A DNA stretch of 5,068 nt from an uncultured Lachnospiraceae bacterium (GTDB taxonomy: Bacteria; Bacillota; Clostridia; Lachnospirales; Lachnospiraceae), in the NCBI GenBank assembly GCA_910580015.1, contig CAJTVT010000074.1, forward strand, positions 1 to 5,068, written 5' to 3'. The first letter of the stretch is position 1. Every line of letters starts with the position of its first letter. Shown one piece after another: positions 1 to 5,068 of this stretch. The notes beneath the pieces were generated by a model that saw only the letters and a program-made list of their open reading frames with translations, was not told where the DNA came from and ran no database searches. Position numbers and translations under genes: made by a program.

Positions 1-2464
1 TGGCGGCGATTTTCTTTTCAATCCAGTCGTAGACCTGGGGGGTGGGGGCAGGGGCTCCTCCTGAGCTTCTGCTTCCTCCGCCACCAGGGGAGTAATAGGA
101 ATTGAATGATGGATCAATAGGGGAAAGATCTAAGGCCAATTCCCGTTTAAGTGCATTTGATTTGTCACGGGAGTCCAGCAGGTTCTGAGCAGCGTCAATT
201 TGCTCTTTGGTGTACGCAGAGGCATTAGGATTTTTTTTGAAGCCGAATGGGCCAAAGTTTTTGGGAGAAAGATCCAGGGGTTCTTTTCCATAGGATTCCT
301 TTATCACTTGTTCGGCTAGTCCATAAACAGAATATGGGGCGCCAGAAGGTACAATTTGGGAATTGCTTATAGAGTTTACAAAAGTATTGTATGCTTCGAC
401 CTTTTTTTGGAGCAGATTAATCCAGTTGATGTAATCTGTTTGATATGGGGCTCCTAATGCTGATATAAGAAGACTGTTTTTGGAGGAGACATTGTTAATA
501 TATTTTGTGTCATACCCCTCTTTATTGTTTAAGTAATTCAGATATTCTTGTTCTGCTTCGTCAAGGGTTGTAAGGTGCTCAGGAAAGGTCAGTATGCCAT
601 TAACCAGTTCCTCTGCGTTTTGGATATTCATGTCTCTTAGGTTCTGCATGTAAACCAAGATTTCCCCTCTTGAAGCGTTAAGAATGCTGGAAACGGTATC
701 TTCTGAGGTCAGAAGCTGTTTGATGATTTTTTGGAATGCTTCCTGGATATGTTCTGCACTCTGGTCTGGGTCTCCTGCAATCTGGGAAAATAAGTCGAAA
801 CTCTCTAATGAGGTGATCATTTCAGGGAGAGCTTCCAGGGTTTGCTGTGTGATGTATCCGAGTTCCTGAAATTCGCGGTAAGAACTTGTCAGAGGATCCA
901 GCACATTGTTGTAGTCAGTAAGCATTTCTTGGGTGAAGAGCAGGTTTTTGAGCTGTTCCACGGCCTCTTCTGCGGACATGCTCACTTCTTCCAGAAAGGT
1001 GTCCGCTCCCTTCGTCTGTTCAAAGGATTCGGCTGTAAGCTTCCCGGTCTTAGCAAGTTCCAGAAGATCTTCACGTGTGTCAGAAAAATTTTCTTGATTA
1101 AGAGTTTCTTTGAATAAAACAGGGTCAAAAACTGGTTTGGTCGCATCTGATGTGTCCTGTGCTTCTTTCAGCAAGCTCTTCAAATCTGTGATTGTAGAAT
1201 TTTTGTCAAATTCTAAATTTGCTAAGATGGAGATTTCATCTTCTGAAAAGTTGTTCCTCAGATCTATAGAGGATATATTGTCGAGTCGATTTGCTAGAGA
1301 ATCCGCGATCTGCTGGGGGGAATGAAGGATTGTAGAAATTTTTTCAATATATTCTTCAGATTTATTCAGCCAGCCTTGATATTTTTTTATCTTCTCCTCT
1401 GCATTTTTTCGGGTTTTGGAGGGGAGATTCTGGTTTTGAAGATCTTTATTTAACTGTGCGATTGCGTCTTCGTATTCCAGTTTTTTTTCTTTCCAGTGAA
1501 GTAATTCGTCCTGCAAGTCTGAGATGACATCGTTTTGAATCTTATCCTGGGCTTTTTCAAGCTGTTCTTCTGCATAGTCATATTTAATGCTGCCTTTTGG
1601 ATTAATCTTTTTTTGATTTTTGTACCGTTCAATATCTTCGTTCAGTTTGTCATAGGAAGACAGGGAGCGGTTTGTGTTGAGCTTTAAAGTGCCAAAATTG
1701 TCAGACCCGCCGCCAAAAATCAGTTCAAGGGGGTTCGACTTTCCAAATATTTCATCAAACATTTTGCGAGTATAACTATCTTCATCAAATAAGTCTGTGA
1801 ATTTTCCGCCAATTTCCTCCTGTATGGCTTTGGCCTCCAGAAGTTCTAAGAGTTCTTCTTCTTTGTCAATTCGTTTATCCAGATAATCAAGGCGATCTTG
1901 TTCCGTTTTGGAAAGAGATTCCTTCCCTATTGCATTGAGGGTTTCATATTCTGCATTGAGTTCGCTGAGCCTTGTATTGACCCCTTCAATTTTCTCTTTG
2001 GTTTCTGCGACCGTCACATTGAAATGATCCCAGATGCTGGACAAGAGTTTTACTTGTAACACAACAAGAAGTGTAATGCCAGCATTTATTGCGGAATTAA
2101 ATAATGTGGCTTTCAATGCAGCGAGGTCGTAAGCCTGTCCGGTCTGGATTAAGTATTGGGAAAATCCTTGGGTGGACGCAGATGCATTATTAAGGACTCC
2201 TGGTACTTCTTCAAGAGACTGAAGATAACCCATCAGTCTTGTGTCAGCGGAGCCGATAGCTTGTGAGATATTTTGCCAATTAAAACCTCCATTTGGTGAG
2301 ATATATTCAGATGCAGATAAATTTAGTCTGTTAAAGGCTTGAAGAGCCGTGTTCTGTTCAGCAGGGTTTACGAGGAATTTTTCAATTACATTTCCCAGCT
2401 TTATTTTGCCATTTTCTACTTGTGCGAGCGTAAGGGGTTCTGGTCTTGGGTAGCTTCCAACTGC
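1..2464 (-). CDS. Phage tail tape measure protein, downstream segment (continues beyond left edge)
   Basis: One minus-strand frame is open from a stop at 2507-2509 to base 1, giving at least 821 phage-like codons from about 2464. It has no convincing start codon or ribosome binding site, so it reads as the continuation of the tape measure gene that begins at 4545. Tape measure proteins set siphophage tail length and help pass DNA through the host envelope. Visible parts in order are a hydrophobic, possibly membrane-spanning helix (about 2043-2105, core ITLLVVL), a long charged coiled coil (about 1815-2020, with KEEELLELLEAK), a second coiled coil (about 1335-1590, with DELLHWKEKKLEYE), and a long acidic helical region. 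Near the edge there is a Gly/Ser/Pro-rich linker (about 34-97, SPGGGGSRSSGG) followed by YDWIEKK, a motif I associate with tape measure proteins of Clostridia phages. I found no internal stop or frameshift. The exact 5' limit is inferred; the frame could begin anywhere up to 2506. Confidence 0.82.
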
Positions 2465-2466
2465 CC

Positions 2467-2507
2467 TGGACAGATAGCAAAATATATGATAAACTGCATA
2501 GTATAGT
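2467..2507 (+). promoter_or_regulatory. Possible promoter region for the zinc-ribbon gene
   Basis: The AT-rich leader ahead of the plus-strand gene offers a TGGACA (2467-2472) as a -35 with TAAACT (2490-2495) at a 17-base spacing. It also offers a better -10-like TATAGT (2502-2507) that lacks a good -35. No choice is clear. A local promoter is expected because the gene opposes the surrounding tail operon. The element would lie at or just inside the insert's edge. Confidence 0.3.
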
Positions 2508-2511
2508 TAAT

Positions 2512-2518
2512 AGGAGGT
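2512..2518 (+). promoter_or_regulatory. Ribosome binding site of the zinc-ribbon gene
   Basis: AGGAGGT lies 7-8 bases before ATG 2526. It is a near-perfect Firmicute Shine-Dalgarno sequence, so it fixes the start and supports the gene being translated. Confidence 0.8.
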
Positions 2519-2525
2519 ATAATTA

Positions 2526-3008
2526 ATGAATCAGGTATGTAAGTGTTTAAAGTGTGGATATGTTGGGGTGCGGATGGATGGAGATCCAGATATTCATACT
2601 TTTCGTAATTGCAATGGACAATTGGAAAATGTACCATTAACTGTGGATGAATATGATGTTATAGTTAGTGCAAAGATAAGGGTAATTCAGGATGAGGATG
2701 AGTATTTCAATTTTTTTCATTCTATGATTGAACTTAAAAAAAATAATATTGATGAATTTAATAAAAAAATATCAGAATGGGACAGTCAGCGTGATCCAAA
2801 GTTAGTAAGAGATTTGCAGGAATTGCGTAATAATCCCAATCCTATTCCCCGAATCAACCCTAGATACCCCAAGTGTCCAAACTGCAATAGTGTAAATGTG
2901 CGAAAAATTGATTTTGTGGAACGGGCAGGTTCCATTGCAGTTTTTGGATTATTCAGCAAAAAGATCGGAAAATCCTTTAAATGTAAAGGTTGTGGTTACA
3001 CCTGGTAG
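2526..3008 (+). CDS. Double zinc-ribbon protein encoded within the insert
   Basis: This is a 160-residue soluble protein encoded opposite to the tail genes. The N-terminus has C5, then C7-LK-C10-GY, with H24 and C29 as possible further ligands, which suggests a short zinc-binding knuckle. The middle (about 40-105) is acidic and helical and includes a possible coiled coil around KKNNIDEFNKKISEW. The C-terminus is a full zinc ribbon: C117-PN-C120, then about 32 residues containing AGSIAVFGLFSKKIGKS, then C153-KG-C156-GYTW at the very end. Small Firmicute and prophage proteins of unknown role often end this way, so the gene appears intact. It is visibly AT-richer than the flanking tail genes. 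Possible roles are nucleic-acid binding, regulation, or a phage cargo ('moron') function. The function is unknown, and no endonuclease motif (GIY-YIG, HNH or LAGLIDADG) is visible. Confidence 0.85.
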   Translation: MNQVCKCLKCGYVGVRMDGDPDIHTFRNCNGQLENVPLTVDEYDVIVSAKIRVIQDEDEYFNFFHSMIELKKNNIDEFNKKISEWDSQRDPKLVRDLQELRNNPNPIPRINPRYPKCPNCNSVNVRKIDFVERAGSIAVFGLFSKKIGKSFKCKGCGYTW

Positions 3009-3208
3009 TGGCGTTTATTTCTGTCTCCTGTTGGAAGCGGGAGATAGAAAGGGCAGCGATGCCCGCTATTTTTGACACACCGCATAGCTGCGGTTGACTT
3101 TTTGTGACCGCCACGCTCAATGACGGTCAGGCTGACTCTACCTTCACGAATAGAATTATGTATCGTCATAAGTATCCGTGTCCACTTGGGAGCCGATGGG
3201 AGCGGCAC
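2996..3208 (-). CDS. Small hypothetical ORF in the insert, doubtful
   Basis: This frame has 70 codons from GTG 3208 to TAA 2996. The product is very basic (KWTRIL, IERGGHKKS, GDRNKRHYQ), with two Cys and several His and no recognised domain. The upstream AAAGG is a weak and rather close ribosome binding site. Codon choice looks plausible for a real gene. However, the ORF coincides with several of the region's perfect palindromes, and its end overlaps the end of the convergent zinc-ribbon gene by 13 bases. It may be a small protein of a mobile element or a chance frame across structured DNA. I cannot assign a function. Confidence 0.25.
   Translation of the reverse strand: MPLPSAPKWTRILMTIHNSIREGRVSLTVIERGGHKKSTAAMRCVKNSGHRCPFYLPLPTGDRNKRHYQV
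3021..3073 (+). terminator. Terminator-like hairpins after the zinc-ribbon gene
   Basis: About 12 bases past the stop, CTGTCTCC (3021-3028) pairs with GGAGATAG (3040-3047), including one G-T. It is followed by GGGCA-GCGA-TGCCC (3051-3064), a 5-bp stem with a GNRA-type loop. An alternative outer stem is AGCGGG (3036-3041) with CCCGCT (3062-3067). The stem is followed by ATTTTT (3068-3073), as in a Rho-independent terminator for plus-strand transcription. Confidence 0.55.
3079..3103 (+). terminator. Second terminator-like hairpin with T tract
   Basis: ACCGCA-TAGC-TGCGGT (3079-3094) is a perfect 6-bp stem with a 4-base loop. It is followed by TGAC and five T residues (3099-3103). It sits directly behind the first candidate, which suggests tandem termination of the zinc-ribbon transcript before it runs antisense into the 5' part of the tape measure gene. 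Confidence 0.5.
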
Positions 3209-3362
3209 TTACCTTTTGTGGCAGTACGCCTCTCTGCTGATAACCGTGCTTGTTACATTACGAGTCGCAGGCACGGCGTCCCAGTCTCAATTGTCATGCA
3301 GTCACGCATGGCCATATCAGTGGTCTGTAAGATTACAGTTTATTTTTCTAAAAGCCCTCTTA

Positions 3363-3386
3363 TCTATGCCACGATCCTGGCATAGA
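3363..3386. repeat. Perfect 9-bp inverted repeat
   Basis: TCTATGCCA (3363-3371) and TGGCATAGA (3378-3386) flank a 6-base loop, CGATCC. It is the longest perfect stem in the insert. No T tract follows on either strand, so it is more likely a structural element or protein-binding site than a terminator. Confidence 0.65.
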
Positions 3387-3411
3387 CTCGTTCCTGTTTT
3401 TCCTATGTCTT

Positions 3412-4545
3412 TTAAACATAGCAGTAGGCGCTTTCTTGGGCCTCGCAGCCAAATGTGTCACAGCCTGTATGCTGACCCAAGCCTTTTGCCCCTAGATATC
3501 CGCTGCTGATTGTAGCAATTGTGCCAAGGGCTCCAAGTTTTTCTGTTATTGTGTTTAATGCTCCCGTTCCGGCAGTGCCAAGAACCAGGAAGAATTTTAA
3601 GATACCAGAATCTGTCAAAGCCATAGAAAGCTGCTGAATCTGGTTTTGGAGTTCTGCTGTTTTTCCAGCGATGGAATCTAAATGCTCGGCGTTGGCGATG
3701 TCTGCGGCCCCAAAGCTTTTTTGGGCAGACGAAGCCGCTTCTTCTACAGTAGTCCAGTTGTCCATCAATGCTTTGAAGACAGCTTTCTGTTCCTGTCCTG
3801 CATTGGAAAGTGCAAAAGTTTCTTTTTGGGATTCGTCCAAATTCATCCAAATCTTGTTCATTTCTTTTAAAATGTCATAGACATTTTCAGCGTCCTGGTA
3901 GGATTGTTTCAGATTGGAGAACAGAGTGAGTTCTCCATTAGTTACCTCATCCATATTTCCAAGAATGTCATAGGCGCCAGTGAGAAGTCCAAGCATCTCT
4001 TCAAAGGACATACCAGCCGCTCCGGCAGATGTAGCTAACTTGGAAGCTCCGGCCGTCAGGGTGTCAAAATCCACATCCCCTGTGTTTGAGATGCTTGTAA
4101 GTGCATCATTGATATTCGATGCAAAGCTGGTATCTTTCCCGAAGCCGTCCAAAATACGTTTCATGTGTTCGATTGCTACAGATGCATTGTCAATGCTAAG
4201 GGAAATGTTGCTCATCTTTAATGCTTCTTCGGTTAATGCCAAGGATTCCTTCATGTCATAGCCAGCTTTGGAGGCGGAAGTGATATAGGAGAGCGCTTCC
4301 ATTCCAGTTTTTCCGGCAGCATCGCCCAGACGGAAAGATTCTTCGGTAATACTTTTTAATTCCTGGGCTGACATGTTTGAAGTTTTTGCGAGTTCCTTTA
4401 AGGCGTCGTCCAATTGGATAACATTGCCTTTCATATTAGCCAGGGTCTTAATGCCATGGACTAAGAGACTGTCTGAAAGGAATTGTTTTTTGAAAACGGA
4501 AAAATCCTGGGCGAGAGGATTGTTAGGTCCGTTTGTGTTACTCAT
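3412..4545 (-). CDS. Phage tail tape measure protein, N-terminal segment, interrupted
   Basis: The reading frame has 377 codons and starts at ATG 4545 behind a perfect AAGGAGG with 7-base spacing. Residues about 30-240 resemble the conserved N-terminal domain of TP901-type tape measure proteins: runs of short helices with Gly/Ala-rich turns, such as SAGAAGMSFEEMLGLL. A hydrophobic stretch follows at about 313-357 (GILKFFLVLGTAGTGAL, then GALGTIATISSGYLGAKGLG). Tape measure character stops at about residue 357 (base 3475). The last 20 residues (QHTGCDTFGCEAQ and onward) are Cys-rich, unlike the rest, and end at a TAA inside the insert. Those residues are probably read-through into inserted DNA. 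Alone, this product would lack the coiled-coil rod that measures the tail, so it is probably non-functional unless joined to the 1-2464 segment. The small genes just upstream are on the same strand and probably in the same operon. Confidence 0.85.
   Translation of the reverse strand: MSNTNGPNNPLAQDFSVFKKQFLSDSLLVHGIKTLANMKGNVIQLDDALKELAKTSNMSAQELKSITEESFRLGDAAGKTGMEALSYITSASKAGYDMKESLALTEEALKMSNISLSIDNASVAIEHMKRILDGFGKDTSFASNINDALTSISNTGDVDFDTLTAGASKLATSAGAAGMSFEEMLGLLTGAYDILGNMDEVTNGELTLFSNLKQSYQDAENVYDILKEMNKIWMNLDESQKETFALSNAGQEQKAVFKALMDNWTTVEEAASSAQKSFGAADIANAEHLDSIAGKTAELQNQIQQLSMALTDSGILKFFLVLGTAGTGALNTITEKLGALGTIATISSGYLGAKGLGQHTGCDTFGCEAQESAYCYV
3435..3481 (-). other. Splice-site-like pairing at the upstream insert junction
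   Basis: On the minus strand, the end of the tape measure segment, CTTGGGT (3481-3475), is complementary to GCCCAAG (3441-3435). This gives six Watson-Crick pairs and a terminal U-G wobble exactly where the tape measure frame ends. In group I introns the P1 helix has this form, with splicing after the U. A CTGC just upstream of the internal strand (3448-3445) could pair with GCAG at the start of the downstream segment (2464-2461), as P10 would. The pairing is seen directly; the intron reading is inference, since no P3-P8 core was identified. Confidence 0.35.
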
Positions 4546-4552
4546 GTGATAA

Positions 4553-4559
4553 CCTCCTT
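4553..4559 (-). promoter_or_regulatory. Ribosome binding site of the tape measure gene
   Basis: AAGGAGG on the minus strand lies 7 bases before ATG 4545. It is a full-consensus site that fixes the tape measure start and lies just after the stop of the small gene at 4567. Confidence 0.85.
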
Positions 4560-4566
4560 AAATTGA

Positions 4567-4773
4567 TTAGTTGCTAGGTTGATAAGTTACATTTATATGA
4601 ACAGAGTTTCCAGACAGATAAGACAATGTTGGAAACCCTGGAGTTTTCAAAAGCAGGTTGGCGCTTTTCAGCCTATACTGTATAGATGTAGTCAGGAAAA
4701 TGGGAATTTGCCCAGGGTTTATCAGGGGTTTTTGGGGATTTAACTGTGTGGTAGGAGGAGAGGTGTTTTTCAT
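4567..4773 (-). CDS. Small phage tail-region protein of unknown function
   Basis: A 68-residue frame starts at ATG 4773, with GAGGAG (4786-4781) 7 bases upstream, and ends 21 bases before the tape measure start. A longer version from TTG 4788 is possible but would include its own ribosome binding site. The product begins with a Thr/Pro-rich stretch and then looks beta-rich (IPIFLTTSIQYRL, LSGNSVHINVTY), with no Cys and no membrane helix. Past 4673 this is the only coding-like frame on the minus strand, which supports it. Its first 101 bases overlap the frame at 4673-4864 in the +1 register, so it may be a separate gene or a frameshift extension of that one. Its place between the chaperone slot and the tape measure gene suggests a tail-assembly role, but I do not recognise the family. 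Confidence 0.6.
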   Translation of the reverse strand: MKNTSPPTTQLNPQKPLINPGQIPIFLTTSIQYRLKSANLLLKTPGFPTLSYLSGNSVHINVTYQPSN

Positions 4774-4864
4774 ACATGGTCTCCTCAAGACCCTCCTTGG
4801 CGTTTTCTAATTCTTCTTTTAGCTGCTGAAGTTCAGAACGTGTTTGAAAATTCATTCCTGCCAT
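4673..4864 (-). CDS. Small coiled-coil phage protein upstream of tape measure
   Basis: This frame encodes 63 residues from ATG 4864, chosen over ATG 4870 because GAGGA (4875-4871) then lies at a normal 6-base spacing. The first half is a charged helix likely to form a coiled coil (RSELQQLKEELENAKEGLEE). The second half, from about residue 35, is Pro/Ser-rich, less convincing, and overlaps the 4567-4773 gene. It may be a real small protein whose last half is genuine, or the first part of a product made by +1 frameshifting into the next frame near 4780. Its codons lie in the same register as the upstream gene ending at 4901, separated from it by two TGA codons. Confidence 0.5.
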   Translation of the reverse strand: MAGMNFQTRSELQQLKEELENAKEGLEETMYEKHLSSYHTVKSPKTPDKPWANSHFPDYIYTV

Positions 4865-4900
4865 CTGCATTCCTCATTTTGCGGCATATTTATCCCAAAC

Positions 4901-5068
4901 TCAGTCAGCATAGCCCGCTATGCCTTCTTCCTTTGGCATAAATCTTCCACAAAGTGAGAAACACATCTGGCAGAAAGCAATTTTCAAACACGCTCTGGCA
5001 GAGACTTCCTCATTGTCTGTCATGGAAGCGTAAGCGTTGATCTGCTTTTTCAGAGTGGAGATATTTTC
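4901..5068 (-). CDS. C-terminus of an unidentified phage gene, possible tail assembly chaperone
   Basis: A frame open from the right edge ends at TGA 4903-4901, giving the last 55 residues of a larger protein. The part seen is helical with three Cys close together (ACLKIAFCQMCFSLCGRF) and an acidic end (KEEGIAGYAD). Position is the main clue: in siphophages the gene just before the small frames and the tape measure usually encodes the tail assembly chaperone, often with a programmed frameshift near its end. I see no consensus XXXYYYZ slippery site, so this role is inferred from position only. An overlapping ATG at 4911 opens only 19 codons. Confidence 0.55.
   Translation of the reverse strand, partial: ENISTLKKQINAYASMTDNEEVSARACLKIAFCQMCFSLCGRFMPKEEGIAGYAD

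Larger units (their letters stand above)
3021..3421. other. Palindrome-dense block, possible structured RNA or single-strand DNA structure
   Basis: Ten or more perfect or near-perfect inverted repeats are packed into about 400 bp. Beyond the two terminator-like hairpins, these are TGACCG/CGGTCA (3105-3129), TTATG/CATAA (3156-3171), CCGTGC/GCACGG (3244-3276), CATGC/GCATG (3295-3310), CTGTAA/TTACAG (3325-3338), a 9-bp stem (3363-3386) and CTATGT/ACATAG (3403-3421). Such density is not seen in the flanking coding DNA. It fits a folded non-coding RNA, the ribozyme part of an intron, or a region acting as single-stranded DNA such as a replication or transfer origin. The direction is undetermined: T tracts behind some stems favour the plus strand, while the splice-like pairing at 3435-3481 concerns the minus strand. 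I do not recognise a known RNA family. The plus-strand frames across it lack ribosome binding sites. Confidence 0.5.
2465..3474. mobile_element. About 1-kb insert interrupting the tape measure gene, type unknown
   Basis: The two halves of one tape measure protein lie on either side of this stretch, on the same strand and in the same order but in different genomic frames. That is direct evidence that foreign DNA sits inside the gene. The insert holds a plus-strand zinc-ribbon gene, terminator-like hairpins and a palindrome-dense block. It carries no recognisable transposase, integrase, reverse transcriptase or homing endonuclease. I see no clear terminal inverted repeats or target duplication. 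The limits given are those that restore frame when the flanks are joined (GGT at 3477-3475 to GCA at 2464-2462), and they also fit a group I-like splice-site pairing. They could be wrong by tens of bases. Alternatives are a divergent self-splicing intron with cargo, a non-autonomous element mobilised in trans, or a decayed insertion. Confidence 0.6.

Noticed and set aside
684..1325. Plus-strand frames opposite the tape measure gene
   Set aside because: They are shadows of the minus-strand tape measure frame, with no ribosome binding sites and unnatural composition.
2416..2637. Minus-strand 73-codon frame across the left insert junction
   Set aside because: It overlaps the start of the well-supported zinc-ribbon gene and is out of register with the tape measure continuation.
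2465..3474. Group II intron
   Set aside because: No GUGYG start at the upstream junction, no domain V-type hairpin and no reverse transcriptase on either strand; the downstream end lacks a domain VI-like hairpin.
2465..3474. Ordinary insertion sequence or IS605/TnpB-type element
   Set aside because: There is no transposase or TnpB frame, and no clear terminal inverted repeats or target-site duplication by eye.
3104..3509. Two overlapping plus-strand frames (93 and 129 codons) across the structured block and the tape measure junction
   Set aside because: They overlap each other in different frames and have no ribosome binding site. The longer one runs antisense into the tape measure gene, and both cross many palindromes.
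4673..5068. TGA read as Trp, fusing the upstream gene to the 63-codon frame
   Set aside because: It would need two TGA read-throughs within 30 bases. A separate start with a ribosome binding site explains the frame, and nothing else in the window supports a recoded genetic code.
1..5068. CRISPR arrays, tRNA or rRNA genes, attachment sites
   Set aside because: No regularly spaced direct repeats, tRNA cloverleaf or rRNA-like sequence was seen on either strand.

Overview
The window looks like part of the tail module of a siphophage or prophage from a low- to moderate-GC Firmicute, most likely a Clostridia/Lachnospiraceae-type host. That assignment is inferred from codon use, strong AGGAGG ribosome binding sites and protein style; no host gene or integration site is visible. 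The phage genes all run on the minus strand.

Transcription of the tail module goes from right to left. It contains the end of a gene cut by the right edge (4901-5068, in the slot where a tail assembly chaperone usually sits), two small overlapping reading frames (4673-4864 and 4567-4773), and then a very long tape measure gene. The tape measure gene starts at 4545 behind a textbook AAGGAGG and runs off the left edge at base 1.

The tape measure gene is not continuous. Its first about 357 codons end near 3475. Its next 821 or more codons resume near 2464 in a different genomic frame. Between them lies about 1 kb of unrelated DNA (about 2465-3474). This insert has two parts. One is an AT-rich gene on the opposite strand (2526-3008) for a 160-residue protein with a zinc ribbon at each end, with its own ribosome binding site and followed by two terminator-like hairpins. 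The other is a block of about 400 bp (3021-3421) packed with perfect short palindromes, which may also carry a small minus-strand ORF (2996-3208). No transposase, integrase, reverse transcriptase or homing endonuclease is visible in the insert.

The most interesting question is what the insert is. The last bases of the upstream tape measure segment (CTTGGGT, minus strand) can pair with a downstream GCCCAAG, placing a U-G wobble at the presumed junction. Joining the two segments there (after GGT, before GCA) restores one reading frame. That resembles the 5' splice-site helix of a group I intron, but I could not find a convincing catalytic core. The insert could therefore be a divergent self-splicing element carrying a cargo gene, an unknown mobile element that broke the gene, or a remnant. 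The simplest reading is that the tape measure gene is interrupted and may be inactive unless the insert is removed at RNA or DNA level.
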